This document shows, piece by piece, positions 13,461-28,790 of a DNA stretch of 64,000 nucleotides; the stretch's first letter is position 1; each line of letters starts with the position of its first letter. This DNA is from Diphasiastrum complanatum (taxonomy: Eukaryota > Streptophyta > Lycopodiopsida > Lycopodiales > Lycopodiaceae): assembly GCA_029204225.1 (NCBI GenBank), contig CM055098.1:24305367-24369366 (forward strand), given 5' to 3'. Under the pieces are notes generated by a model that ran no database searches, was not told where the DNA came from, and was given only the letters and a program-made list of their open reading frames with translations. The position numbers were made by a program, and so were the translations under genes.

Positions 13461-13811
13461 TTGATTCCATCATTCGATGCAAAGTTGGCACTTTGGCAGT
13501 TTGTCCTAGGTCTGCCAACCGACTATCAAAACAAATGTAGGCAAAATGTGCCTCAAAACCTCGAGGATGCATTCTGGATTGCGAAAGCATATGATTCCAC
13601 AATGGTGGCATCTAGGTTGCAGTTTGCGCAAATTCCAACCACTTTGAAAACTAAGAAGGGTAAGAAGCGCGGTCTAGACCAAGCAAAATATTTTGACGAA
13701 TTAGATCAAGCAGCATTGGAACCCAGGAAGCTTATGAATCAGATAAAAGGTAAAGGTTTCAGTACTATTTTAACCAAGGAATTGTCGGATTTACACCACC
13801 AAAATGCATAG
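13461..13811 (+). pseudogene. Retrotransposon gag fragment
   Basis: A 116-codon frame reads LALWQFVLGLPTDYQNKCRQ, then VPQNLEDAFWIAKAYDS. This is the W-x-F-x-x-GL-x-x-x-Y ... P-x-x-LE-x-A-x-x-x-A pattern of LTR-retrotransposon gag (Retrotrans_gag type, often Ty3 elements). A Lys/Arg-rich patch follows at about residues 63-73. No zinc knuckle or protease follows, because the inverted repeat begins about 30 bp later. Confidence 0.55.
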
Positions 13812-13839
13812 AGAGAGATACAAGACTACACTTAGCAAG

Positions 13840-14500
13840 ACTGAAATCTTTTGAAGCATCTATTCATAATCCAACAAGGTAAAATATAGCTGAAAAGTAA
13901 AATACAGTATTAAAAATCCCCATAAAGCATAACCACTTTCAAGACGTCCAGCTGATACCTGCCACCATCCCACAAAACACAACCGCACGAGTTAGTTAGC
14001 TCAGGAAGACAGGTGTCATAGCTGAACATCAGTTGTTATTCATGTCTAAAACAAGTTATACTACTAACAACTTTAAATATCATTCCAAATCATAGTCCAA
14101 TCTTCCCAAACAAGAAGTGTTTTAGCGATAGGCTAAGCCCTACATTACCGTATCAGGGCGAGTGCCATGCTGATCAATTTATGGACAGTTGGTCCTTATA
14201 AGTTCGTTTTTAGTCATAAAAAAGGGTATGAATATTTTTAATCGTTTACATTTTGCTTAGCCAAAAGACTTAGTGTGGACACGTGTGCTGGTATTAGGGC
14301 AAATCCATGCCATGCTAACCTAAGTGACCCTTGCAAAGCAAGGTGTGTCACGCACTGTTGTCCATACTCCTGCGTATATCCATGCTTTTCAGTTGTATCT
14401 CACCAAAAGTCTAAAGTAACACTTATCGGGATAAGGTTAAATCATGCCATGATTGATAGTATGATTGTTTCTGAGCAAAACCATCCTATACATAAATCAT
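13840..14500 (-). repeat. Right arm of a roughly 0.7-kb inverted repeat
   Basis: Reverse-complement partner of 9745-10530. The arms enclose about 3.3 kb of LTR, leader and gag debris. Identity is moderate by eye, so the arms are old or are two copies of one repeat family in opposite orientations. Confidence 0.7.
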
Positions 14501-14568
14501 ATATCAACCCTGGTATAGAAACAATGCTTCGGATTAATTATTAGTAAGAGATTTCCAATGTTTTTACA

Positions 14569-14581
14569 AGGTATCAGAGCA
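14569..14581 (+). promoter_or_regulatory. Primer-binding site of a plus-strand LTR element
   Basis: AGGTATCAGAGCA follows ...TTTTTACA, which would be the LTR 3' end. It differs from the canonical site only at its first base. The LTR start upstream was not located. Confidence 0.6.
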
Positions 14582-16323
14582 GATATGTGCCATACTCACT
14601 CTTTCGTAAAAACTACGTATCTTATGCATATCCATGCTGTCTATGAACGTTTTCTTGGAGTCCCTACTATTAAGTTTTTGATAGGAATTTTTTCTTTTTG
14701 CCTAGATGTGGTCTTTTTTACTTACGTCATTATTTTCAGAAAAAAAAAAATTGTGTTGAAGGCAGTTGTATATTTAATTAGCTAAATCAAAAAATTCTCT
14801 ACAAGCTAACAATAACAAAAACTATTGGACTTGGATCTTATCAATGCGAGAGTTTGTTTTATGTTTAAAACATTTGTAAGTTTTTTCGATTCATTGGTAA
14901 GATATTTATTGGGAGAGAGTTTGTGGTATGGAACATAATTGATTCCAATAAGAGGTATTGTTAGAGAATGAGTTATTTATGATATGGCAAGTTTTTGTCT
15001 CACAATATATTGATAATCAAAGGTCATATGACTATGGTGTTTTGCTTGAAAATTTGAGCTATTATCCAAGTCCCCTAATGGTAACTTAAATTTTACACGA
15101 TCAAAAATCCTTATAATACACTATTTCTCATTTTAAACATTTGCTTTTGGAATTTTCTGCACACCATGTAGTTGGAGATATGGTTCTATGGGTGGAGAAA
15201 ATCATGTGAGACTCATGTGTAAATTATTTGGGCAATCCAAATTTATGAAATTTATTTCTACGTTGTGAAATCTAGACAATCTTAATTAGCCAAGAATGGT
15301 TGAAAATTGTGAATATTGGGTATTTTGCTCTCTTCTAGATCTATTATTAGAAGTGTAGTATTCGGTTCCTAGTACTTGGTACATATTGTTGACTTCATTG
15401 TCACAATACTTTATCCTCAATATCCTATCAAGTATCAATTAGACATTCCATTGAGAGGGTTTGTGCTTCGGTCCTTTTTTAAGGCAAGGTTGTTGGTTGT
15501 GTAGTTGAGCCGTTCACATGCATATACTTCTAGAAGAAAATAAGATTGGATTCACAATTATATAGTTGGAACTCATATATTCATTTTCCATTGCAGGGAA
15601 TTTGGGAGATTTGCTTACCATGAGTAGTAAATTTAGTGATTTACAATTGTAATTCTTTTAAGGAGTTGATCACTTGATTTTAGTATTGTACTATGATCCA
15701 TAAGAGTTGGTTGTGGTGAAATGAATTTGGTTAAGAATGTTGATGTTTATAAAATTTGATGTGTAGTGGACATACTTTCACTTCAAAAAATTTGTGGTTT
15801 TTGTGTTATCTATTCAAAGATAAATATTCTTGTGTCCAATTGAGTAACGAATTTCTTAGTTTTGGGATCAATAACAATTATGGATCCTTGAGTAAATTCG
15901 TTATTATATGTTATGAGAAGAGTATAGAAGAAATTTTGTAAGGCATGCAAAATCTTGATGAGGCTTACTAATAACTCTTGAGATTCGGGTTTATCTGACA
16001 TGCTTAGCTAGTACATGGAATGTAAGCATATTGGTGGGAGAATTTTTTTATGGCAATTGCTCGAGATAAATAAGTCATGTTTGTTGATTGTTATTTCATT
16101 TATTCTAGGTTGTGATGTAATATTAAAGGCCTTCAGACATTTTGGTTATTCTAAAAAATTATATGCAACAAATTAGATAGATATCAGCTTGTTAGTTATA
16201 TGAACTTATAGTGTGAATGTTATTCATTGATATTGTTTATCACATCTCTAGCTATAAATACACTACAAATTGACATTATTCATGTTAAATCTCAATTAAA
16301 TTCAGATTCGTAGTAATAAGCTT
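14582..16323 (+). mobile_element. Degenerate interior of a Copia-like element
   Basis: Bounded by a PBS on the left and a polypurine tract plus LTR on the right, this 1.7 kb should be the interior of a plus-strand element, much shorter than an intact one. It has no long frame. A short CKHIGGRIF-like stretch near 16030 faintly resembles the RNase H tail KHIEVDCHF. Confidence 0.45.
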
Positions 16324-16332
16324 CAGGGGGAG
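16324..16332 (+). promoter_or_regulatory. Polypurine tract
   Basis: CAGGGGGAG directly abuts the LTR start TGTTGGAA, the normal plus-strand priming site placement for a Copia 3' LTR. Confidence 0.75.
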
Positions 16333-17704
<1,372 letters not shown>

Positions 17705-17721
17705 TAGTGATATCAGATCTG
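17705..17721 (+). promoter_or_regulatory. Degenerate primer-binding site
   Basis: TAGTGATATCAGATCTG directly follows the LTR end. TGATATCAGATC matches the TGGTATCAGATC variant of the plant tRNA-Met site with one change. Confidence 0.6.
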
Positions 17722-18339
17722 ATAAGTATAAATCCACACATTCCATCATAGTGTATCCAAGAGCCCAGGTGAATGCACGGATGGCTTGTTAATTGTCAAA
17801 TGAGCCTCATATTTGAACGATGGTGGATATGGACTTGACATGAGCCATTGGATCCTTGATAGCCATTGGATTTCTTTAAATCCATTGTGAACTTCATTTG
17901 AAAGGGCTCGAAGTGCAAAAGGCACTTCAACCTCTTTAAAAATCTTCAATTTGAAGTAAAAGTTGGGTCCCATTTCTTCTCTCTAAATAAATAGTTCAAA
18001 AACTTAAATAGCCCTTATTTTTACCTCCTTTAGCCTATTTTGGCCAAACGAAGGGCACGCTGATTGTACCTTCAAGAACAATGCGAAAGATAAAGTGATT
18101 GCCATGAAAAAAGTGTTCGAAGGGCATCAAAAGTGATTTCACCACTTTATAGGACCAAGTTGGGAGTTGGTGGTAAGGAGCATTTTGGAAGGCGAAAACA
18201 ATTTGGCCTCCAATTTGTGGCAAAGAGGCAAGTGGCCTAATAAGCCCAAAATTGCAGGTCATTATTTTCAATTTTTGACATCACAGTTGGCCTCAACATA
18301 CTCTATTTAGCCTACAAGTGGAGTTTTACGCAGTTCAGA
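17722..18339 (+). other. Copia 5' leader, no gene
   Basis: Lies between the PBS and the first gag-like Met. Short minus-strand frames at 17746-17973 and 18035-18271 have no motif. Confidence 0.5.
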
Positions 18340-20125
18340 GATGACCAACATCGATGAGGCAATTTTGGGCAACACAAGTAAACTCGATGGGGCTTCCAAT
18401 TATAACATCTAGAAGCTCAAAATGAAGAGTATATGGATGGAGAAAGAGCCATGGGACTTTGTTGTGGGCATAGAATTGAGGCTAAATCTTGGGCAGACAT
18501 GAGGGCTTTTGACAGGAAAGCGAAAAGGGCCTTGTCATTGATCAATCTCTCAATGAAAGACCATGTGATCACCCCTATTAATGATGCCACGACAGCCATG
18601 GGAGCTTGGGAATCTCTTAGATGCAATTTCAAAACTTGCAGTCCAGCACGAGCCATGTTCTTAAAGCAAAGTTGAACACTACTAGGATGGAAGAAGCTGA
18701 AATGGTGGGATCCTTCTTCACAGGGATCAAAGAGCTAAGAGACCACCTCGTGGCAATTGGAGAACCAATTAGACATGTCAAACTGGTGCATACCACTATG
18801 AGCGGTGTATCAGAGGGCCTACAGATGTTTGTGAGTGGCATTTCAAGGGAGAGATTGCCTACCTTCAAAGACTCACATGGAATCATGTTGTAGGAGGAGC
18901 AACGTCGAGAAGTAGTGAAATCAAGGCAAACTCCACCAGAGGATCAAGCATTGTTGGCTAAGAACAAGCAAAAAGGTTGGAAAAGGATTCCGAAGAAGGG
19001 CTTAGAATGATGAGGACGAAGGAGAGTCGTCATCGAAGTAGAAAAAGAAGAAGATGGGAAAATGTTACTATTGCTACAAATTTGGCCATTGGGCACGCGA
19101 ATGCTATAAGAATAAAGTTGACATAAAAGTGAGAAAAGTAGAACAACAATGGGAAAGATGACAAGACAAGTGTCTTTTCATTGACATTGGCATCCCACGT
19201 TGATGATGGTGTCAGGTGGTTCATTGAGTCAGGCACCACGAGGCATATGACCGGGAAATGTGATTGATTCGAGAACTTCTCACCAATGAAGACAAGGTCA
19301 CACAGGCCAATGGGGAGGAATGCCAAATTTAGGACGTCGGCAATGTACCTGTGCAGTTTCCTGATGGTAAGATCAAGAATATTTCCAATGTGCTTTATGT
19401 TTTTGGACTCAAAAAGAGTTTGCTTTATGTTCATGTGATGGAAAATCAACATTTGAAGGTTGAATTTGTCAAAGATGGGTGTCTAATGAAGGATATAGAT
19501 CACAATTACAAAGTGTTGGCAAAAGGGCATCGGGATAGTAACTGCGACCTTTACAAGTTGGATGTTGCAAAACCAAGAAATATGGTTTAGCCATCTCGAT
19601 GACATCACAATCAGAATTGTGGCACAAAAGATTAGGCCACTTGAACTATGGGAGTCTAAGTTTGATGGCGGCTGAAGATGGTGATTGGATTACTAGCATT
19701 ACAGGATGATCATCACTCCATATGTGAAGGATGTGCTATGGGGAAGCATCACAGGGAGACATTCAAGAAAGGTGAAGTTGCAAGAGGCAAGAAACCACTT
19801 GAACTCATTCAGAGTGACTTGTGCGGTCCAATGAAGACCATGTCGATGGGGGGAGCCTATTATTTTATGACTTTCATAGATGATTACTCCAAGAGGACAT
19901 GGATATATTTCTTGATGAGGAACTTTGATGCTTTTGCTCACTTCAAGGAATTCAAGGCTTTAGTGGAGAACCAATTGGATGCACGAATCAAAGTGCTTAG
20001 ATCAGATAGAGGGGACTAATACAATTCAGATGATTTTGAAGACTTTTGCAAGGAACGTGACATCAAAAGACAATTCACTCAATCACACACGCCTCATAGT
20101 AATTGTGCAACAGAAAGAAAGAATA
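18340..20125 (+). pseudogene. Copia gag-protease-integrase, frameshifted and 3' truncated
   Basis: Gag starts near 18340 (MTNIDEAILGNTSKLDG), changes frame and continues at 18621-18893 (TRMEEAEMVGSFFTGIKELR). A CCHC knuckle (CYYCYKFGHWAREC) lies near 19062-19103. The protease region is broken: the usual DSG triad reads ESG near 19226. The post-protease block runs 19351-19590, the GAG-pre-integrase (LWHKRLGHLNYG) lies near 19620, and the integrase runs 19678-20125. The integrase keeps Asp in IQSDLCGP, Asp in RSDRGD and Glu in ATERKN, but a TAA sits just after SDRGD. It is cut off at about 20125 by unrelated DNA. A Copia RT piece at 21.05 kb in the same orientation may be its severed continuation. 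Confidence 0.85.
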
Positions 20126-20983
20126 GTCAATTATGGTTTTTATATCCCATTTCTAGTCCAAAACCCCCCAATTTTTTGGCTTAAAATCACTCTTTAAGCA
20201 CCCTTTTGACTTTGTAACCAATATGAAATCATTAGATCCAATCAATAATGACTATAAAATAGCACATACAATTTGAAAAACGTATTAGATTAGTAGCAAT
20301 GATAAATTCCAAGCCAAAATTTTCAATTTTAGGTGAAAAACCACAAAAAAAAACCGTCAAAATCCATTGATTTCCATCCAAATCTATGGAGAAAATCCAT
20401 AATCATGATCAATAGGCTGAAAATACACCAAATTTAGAGAAGCCACCTACTTGGAGTTCAATTCCACCACTTGGAAGTAACAAGCAAGGATAAACCACCA
20501 AAAAGCTGGGACAAAACAAGAAGCAGCTCTACCTTTTGATTGATGCAAAGCCAAGCTCCGATACCACTGTAAGGATCGCCTAGTGAAGATCCGACTAGAT
20601 CTTGTTGCATGCAACCAAAAGGACACCTGTGGAGCAAAACCACCCAACCAACAAGAAATGGCTAGTCAATATCCTAACCACTTCAGCCCCATGCCATGGT
20701 GAATGAATGCAAGAGAGGAGGGGCTCCTAGCCACAAGGATAAGAAAATCCAATAGGTAGATGGGCGAGTTTCCACTTTATATATATTCTCTCCCAAGAGG
20801 AGAGAATATTCCTCTTCGGATTCCCATGCAACCTAGAATAGCAATTGACTCCTATTCTTGGATTATAGTAGTCAAACACCATGCAGTGCTTCTATGTCCA
20901 AATACATGTCTGGGTCCTCATATGATTATTGATTACTTTATTAGCCAAGCCCGGAATGACGAGGCATAACTGATAACCACATA
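20126..20983 (-). mobile_element. Inserted fragment of a minus-strand LTR element (LTR plus leader)
   Basis: The plus strand reads CCAAGCTCCGATACCA at 20551-20566, the complement of a TGGTATCGGAGC primer-binding site, and then TGTAAGG at 20568. A minus-strand LTR should therefore lie to the right, from 20568 to roughly 20983. A TATATATAAA box on the minus strand (about 20775-20785) fits an LTR promoter. 20126-20550 would be its leader. The piece separates the Copia integrase (ends 20125) from an RT fragment (starts about 21050). The right edge is a guess. Confidence 0.5.
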
Positions 20984-21051
20984 CACTGGAGTGACCACCT
21001 ACCCATGTCATGAATTATTCCGAATCCCACATAGTGGAAATGGACGTAATA

Positions 21052-21160
21052 ATATGCAAGTTACAAAAAGCACTTTATGGTCTCAAGCAAGCGCCACATG
21101 CATGGTATGGACATATTGATCATTACTTTCTCTCTCAGGGCTTTTGCCATTCTAAGACGA
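21052..21160 (+). pseudogene. Copia reverse transcriptase fragment
   Basis: CKLQKALYGLKQAPHAWY is the diagnostic Copia RT block just before the YVDD box. About 35 codons are readable. It has the same orientation as the element at 18.3-20.1 kb and is probably its remaining 3' piece, itself cut at about 21250 by the next element. Confidence 0.75.
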
Positions 21161-21250
21161 CTAGCTGTTGCCATCTCTGAAACGTGCTAATACCCTCTCA
21201 TATAAGGCGCTCGACCAGATGCTGAAGAGCTAACAAATTGCAGTACTGTT

Positions 21251-22009
<759 letters not shown>

Positions 22010-22019
22010 CTCCCTCTTG
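22010..22019 (-). promoter_or_regulatory. Polypurine tract
   Basis: On the minus strand CAAGAGGGAG abuts the 3' LTR start TGTCATAA. Confidence 0.75.
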
Positions 22020-22976
22020 AACCTTGCAGCTTTGCACGTTTAATCCAATTGTCTTTCTTTGTTGAAGCTGTGATGTATTCAGCTTCGCAAGAGGATTGAG
22101 CCACCAAGGTTTGCTTTTTGCATATCCAGTTGATTGCAGCTCCGCACGCTATGGTACATTCTCCAGTTATGGCCTTGCTATCATCTTTGCAGCTCACCCA
22201 GCTTGCATCACTGTAGTGGTGCAGATCGAATCCTTTTTCTTCGTCTTCAGCTCTATAGGTTAATCCCATATTCTGGTTACCCTTCAGATACTGTAGGATT
22301 TGTTTTGCCATTTGCCAATGTGCCAGCCTAGGATTGGAAGAGAATTGGCTCAAGGCGTAAACAAATAAAGCTAGATCGAGTCTGGTACAAATTCTGAGGT
22401 ACATCGATTAAGTTTTGGTAGGGTATACCTGCCATCTTCTGTTCTTCCTCTTCCGTTTTTGGGCATTTGTTTCGTGAGCTTGGCTCCGACTATCATTAGT
22501 GTGTCCTTTTCTTCGTAGTCCATCATGTGGTACTGTTTGAGCACTTTTGCCGTATTCTGACTGACTCAAGTGCATTTTGCCCTTTGTTCGATCTCTTCTG
22601 ATATCCAGCCTGAGGCATTTCGTTGTTTCTCCAAGATCTATGATTTCATAACTTTGAAAAATCTGACTCTTCGTGTCTTTGATAACATCAAAGAATTTCT
22701 TGTCATTAGGGAATCATCCACAAAGATAGTCAGTATCACAAAATCTTTTCCTACTCTTTTTATGTCGACATTACAGTTCGGTTGTGTAGGATTGAAGTCT
22801 AGAGACTTCAGAACGCCATCGAGCTTCTTATACCAAGCTCATGATGCTTGTTTTAGACCATAGATGCATCTTTGCAACCGACAGACATATTGTCGATTGT
22901 CGAGGTCTTCAAAACCTTCAGGCTGCTTCATGAAGATTTCTTCCTCTAGTGAAGATCTCATGGCCTCTTTCGTCTT

Positions 22977-24089
22977 TCAGTCAGGGAATGTGGACTCATC
23001 GAACTTCACATCTCTACTCGAAACAACCTTCTTCATGGTTGGATCGTAGAGCCTATACACTTGTGTTCCGTTCGAGTAGCCGACCATGATCGTTTGTTCT
23101 GATTTTTCATCGAGTTTGTTTTTGTTTGCTTTTGGAATGTGCTTATATGCTGCACATCCGAACACACGTACATGTGATAGATCAAGCTTTCTACCTATCC
23201 ACATTTCGTACGGCGTCTTGTTATCCAGCGCTGTCGTTGTTGATCTGTTCTGCAAGTGTACAGCTGCAGCTATTGCCTCAGCCCAAAACTGAGTTGGCAA
23301 TTGAGCTTGTGCCATCATGCATCTGGATCCTTCGACTAGCATTCTATTTCTTCTTTCTGCAACACCATTGTACTTTGGTGTGTATGCAGGAGTGAACTGG
23401 TGTTCTATCCCCTGTTTTTTGCAGAATTTTGAGAATTCTTTGCTTTTGTATTCACCTCCGTTGTCAGATCTGAGGATCTGTATTTTTTTTGAGGTGTGTC
23501 GCTCTGCAAATGCCACGAACTTCTTGAAGGAATCAAACACTTCGGATTTCTTCGTTAGATAGTAGATCGTGGTCATCCGGCTGTAATTATCTATGAACGT
23601 CAGAAAATACCTCGAACCTGAGAGCGAATCCATCTTCATCGGTCCACAGACATTAGAGTGGACGAGCTCAAGAAATTCCTTGGCTCTTCTTCCCTCATGC
23701 ATGAATGGATTCCGAATTTGTTTGCCTTTCTGACAGGCTTCGCAGAACTCAGTTTCGGGCCTTGAAATCTTGAGACTTGTGACTATGTCTTTTCTGCTCA
23801 TGTCATACAGGCTCCGCATGTTCAGACGATGCCAGAGCTGATCTTCATTTTTTGATGCATTTAATATGCAATCAGAGTTGTTGATTATCTTGGCCTGGTA
23901 GAGGTTTCATTCTCTGCATCCAACCGTCAGCAAGTTGTTTCTCGTTTTCTCGATCATACAACATTTGCTGTCGCCGAACAAAACTCAAATGCCAAGATAT
24001 ACCATCTTGGAAACAGATAGCAGATCTTTTCTGAGCGAGGACACATAGAGTGCTCTTGGCAGTCTTGCTTGGCCTGACAGTGTTCGCAG
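22977..24089 (-). pseudogene. Copia GAG-pre-integrase and integrase, minus strand, catalytic Asp changed to Asn
   Basis: The frame at 23819-22977 is uninterrupted for 280 codons. The GAG-pre-integrase box (LWHRLNMRSLYDMS) lies just upstream. In the integrase core the first catalytic position reads ELVHSNVCGP, where the family has H-x-D; the codon is AAT, so Asp has become Asn. The second and third residues are kept (LRSDNGGEY and NGVAERRNR). The C-terminal GYSNGTQVYRLYDP block is typical. The frame is otherwise well preserved, but with this change the enzyme should be inactive. The link to the gag-protease frame is broken around 23820-24090. Confidence 0.9.
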
Positions 24090-25129
24090 CTATAGAGTGT
24101 GGATGCCTTTGACATCATGTCTGCTCCCATCACCTAGAATAACTGCTCTGTTGTTTTCAAGCTCTCTGAAGTCAATCAAGATCTTCTTGTTGCAGTTGAT
24201 GTGTGATGTTGCTCCTGAATCAATAACTACATCGTAGTCATGTTCAGTATAGCTCGTTGAAGCTTCATCGAGTATCGTGAAGGCTTCGTCACCTCTATCA
24301 ACATCCTTGGATGACTCTGCAACATTAGCTTTTTCAGTTTTGTTATTTCTTTTTGGGTTGAATCTGCAATTGTATGTAGAATGCCCCTTCTTCTTGCAGT
24401 GCATGTAAGGTATTGCTGGATTGAACCAGCATTTGTTGGCCGTATGACCTGGTTTGTGACAATGATCACATGAAGAAGATTGTTGATTTGAGGACTTCGT
24501 CTTCTTGAATCTTGGCTTGTTCTTGTTCTTCTTCTTTCCTTTCGTGAAGAGAGCCTTCTCTTGATCACTTCTTCCCTCTCCTTCATCCCTCATCAGTCTC
24601 TCATCAGCGACAAGACTGACTGCTTTGTCGAATGTCATATCTGGTAGACTCAGTATGAGCATTCTCAGCGACTGATAGGATGTCGGTAGAGATTTCATGA
24701 AGTACATCAGCTGCTGTGGTACTGGGAGCTGGTGCTCCTGTCCTGATGCAGCAAGTTGAGCGAAGATCGTTCTGATCTTCTCAACATGTGGATCCAACTG
24801 GTTGCCATCCCATTGTATGGATTGCAGCTGATTGTGAAGGTGTATGACTGAAGCTGCAGTTCTCATTCATACTTCTATTTTAATCTTTCCCACGCTGCAT
24901 GGCTGCTTTCGTAGTCTTCAATCTGCATGAGTAGATCTTCATTTATGGACGAAACGATCTTTTATGATCCATTCAGCTCTCCTCGGGTCTCCCTCTAGAG
25001 GCTGCAACTCTGAGAGTTCGGTCACCGACCAGATGCCTTCGCCCTTCAAAAGCGTTTTGATTATTTCCAGATTCTATAATTTGCGCCATCAAGATTGATT
25101 GCTACTCTTGTCTGGATTGCTGTAGCCAT
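24090..25129 (-). pseudogene. Copia gag with two zinc knuckles, and protease, minus strand
   Basis: A start-like ATG at 25129 opens MATAIQTRVAINLDGANY, then stops and shifts occur before the open frame 24866-24090. That frame holds gag helices (PTSYQSLRMLILSLPDMTF), a basic patch, a normal CCHC knuckle (CDHCHKPGHTANKC) and a second with its first Cys lost (YMHCKKKGHSTYNC). The protease site VVIDSGATSHINC follows. Gag and protease in one frame with protease before integrase is the Copia order. Two knuckles are less usual than one. Confidence 0.88.
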
Positions 25130-25180
25130 ATTGTGTTGTCTAAAGAAATCGCTGCTCAAATATCAGTAGTGATAACATGT

Positions 25181-25193
25181 TGCTCTGATACCA
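25181..25193 (-). promoter_or_regulatory. Primer-binding site, initiator tRNA-Met
   Basis: Minus strand TGGTATCAGAGCA immediately follows the 5' LTR end (25194 is the first base of TGTCACG on the plus strand). It is a perfect 13-base plant Copia site. Confidence 0.92.
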
Positions 25194-26087
<894 letters not shown>

Positions 26088-28790
26088 CAACCCAATATGA
26101 AAAAGTGCCATGGCTTAACATTTTTAGTCACTAGGGAGAAATCACTCATTGCCAAATCAAAGCCTTTTCAAAGAGCTAACAGGAGGTAACATGAGGTGAG
26201 ATAGCTACATGATTAGTTGGTGACGATAGACAAGGATGCAAGTCACCTAGGTCCCACATTACACAACTTTCCAATAGAAATATCTTGTTACCACATCATG
26301 GTTGCCCACAAGATTTGAACTTGTTAGGTATGTTGTAGTTCCTTAATGACCATTTTCACTCTTTTGGCTACATTTTTCTTTATACTGCATGCCTGCAAGT
26401 GATGCATGCGATCAATTTTCATGCATTGACAACTCTCATTATGTTGGATAGTTGACCTTTGTTTGATTGTAGTTATACAAGCAATTGGTTTGTTTATTGA
26501 GTCCCCATCGCATGATCCTTTAATGACATACACAATTGAAGCTAGCAAGGAGACTTCCTAAAACTTGTAGTTTGTGCATTTTAAACATGACTAAATATTA
26601 TGTTTGTGTAAGTGGACACTATTGTAGGGTGATTGGGCTTCCCAGTTTAGTCAAGGCATGGAGTGGCCTCCACCACAACACTCTTGTACATTTCTAAGCA
26701 AAATGGTGGTAGTAATAAATATGATACTATTGGTTGACAATGTGAAATGTGTGATGAAGTGAAAGCCTCTCAAGAGCTATTCTTTAGTAGACACATTATG
26801 TAGTGTCAATAAGTTTTACTATTGATGATAGTCAAGATATGGCACCTGTGGATGCTCAAAAATCTTATGCAAGACATACATGGCTTTTTGGAGGTGAAAT
26901 TCCAACATACCAAAACAAAATTCTTCTATGTTTTAAAAAGCACTAGCTACTTCTTGATATACTTTATAGTACAAATATGCTATTGTATCTATGATTTAGG
27001 GAGTACAATCATAATCAACAACAAAGAAGTATTTTTATTATTGCCAAGCAATGTCTCAAGAAGAGACAACACATTAGGGCCAAGCTAAATTATGAGATAC
27101 TCATGATGAGATAGAGACATTGCTCAATACTTTTGAGATCAATGGGCTTGGTTCACGCATCACAAACTAGCATCAAAGATCCAATATTTTTCATCAAAGC
27201 ATGGAGAGCATTGATTCATACATTATGGTAAAAATATTGCATGTGTGAATATTGACTAAGAATGATAAGACGTGGAAAATCCCAAGGAATACTTAGGCCC
27301 ATTAGATACAAGGCTATCTTTAGGCCCAATAAGATGAAAAAAGGTCAATAAAGTAAGATTGGAGTTGCTCTTTAGTTGCATAGATTTACTATTTGGCTAG
27401 AGGTGTAGTCTGGTTGAACAATATATCATGCGGTTTTTAATTACAATCTTATAAATTTTAGTCAACCCCTGCTTAATGTTAGGCCTTGAGATAAGAAAAA
27501 ATCAACAGTTATAGTGAGATAACATCCTACCATGTAGCTAAGTTGTGAGATTAAGTTTAACATATACAAGTACAAAATAAAATTTGACAAACTCAAAATC
27601 TTGCAATATTACGGTAGTACATTAATGAGCAAAATGATTTGTAGTTTTGGAGGGGAAATTCTTTGGAAGCTCAAACCACATACGCGCATGTTGGGTGGTC
27701 AAAGACCAAAAGTTCATTGTAATGCCTGGATATGAAGATTACCTCACTTTAATAGAATGGATAACATTCAATTTGCAAGGGTTATTTGAATGGAACACAC
27801 CAAACTTTGTTTTGTAAGGCCTCATTGTTGACTCTTAATTTACCCCATTGCATCTCTCTAGATTCCTTTTGAAGTAAACGAGCGGTAAAGATGAGAAAAG
27901 ACTTGGAGTATTGCTAATCCCATGTTTCATTCATTAGGAAAATCTTGTTACCCATCATGGAGTTTGTCTCCTTTGCTAAGATCAACTCTGTGATCCATCT
28001 CCAACGTTTCTTTTGAGATGTCTTTCATTCTTACCATCTCAGAGTCATTTTGCCATTATTATGTAGAATAGTTGATGTTGCGGAGTGCATACGAGATGGA
28101 TCTCACCCATACTCATCTATTACATTTCCCCACAAGGATTGTGACCACTTTAGTTGTTGCCAAGCTTAGCTAGAGTGGATAGGAGTTGTTACCAAGTCCA
28201 CAAAGATACATGATGCTTGAGTGAGTTGTTATTGTGTCCACATAGATCCCACTCATAGTTTTGTCTATGGCATAAAGGGGACACACGAGTGAATAAGTGC
28301 TTCAAGCTTGACCATTATCTACATGTATATTTTAACTCTTGTACAAGGTGCCATTGAATATACATACATCCTTAAATGTTGTACATGATAATGCTAGCGC
28401 AACATACGAGGTACAGAGGAAAGCCAAAAAACTTATGATGTACCACCATATTCTCTCCACAACCATACAAAGTTACGCGGAACATAATGCGTGAGCACAA
28501 GGCTCCAAACATGTGAGCATTAGAGTGCATAAATTCCAGTGTACATGCAGAGACGTACAATGCTAGCTAGGTAGATACTCGAAACCGCGCGACGACACAT
28601 GAACCAAGGTGGTTGGTGCATTAGCAGGGTAAGGATTTCCTTCCTTATGATCTTATCCAAATGGCAGCTAGTCCCACTGAGTTCCATTATTGTGAGTCCC
28701 ATTATTGTGACAACTAAGAATGTTGTTGTTGAGTTTTGAGAATACAATAACTAGGAGTCGAGGGACCCCCCATGGCTGAGCCCCTGCCCT
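26088..28790. other. Intergenic, no recognisable gene
   Basis: AT-rich sequence with short frames at 26324-26548 (minus), 26822-27088 (plus) and 28372-28928 (minus), none with a recognisable motif. No RNA gene was seen. Confidence 0.45.
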
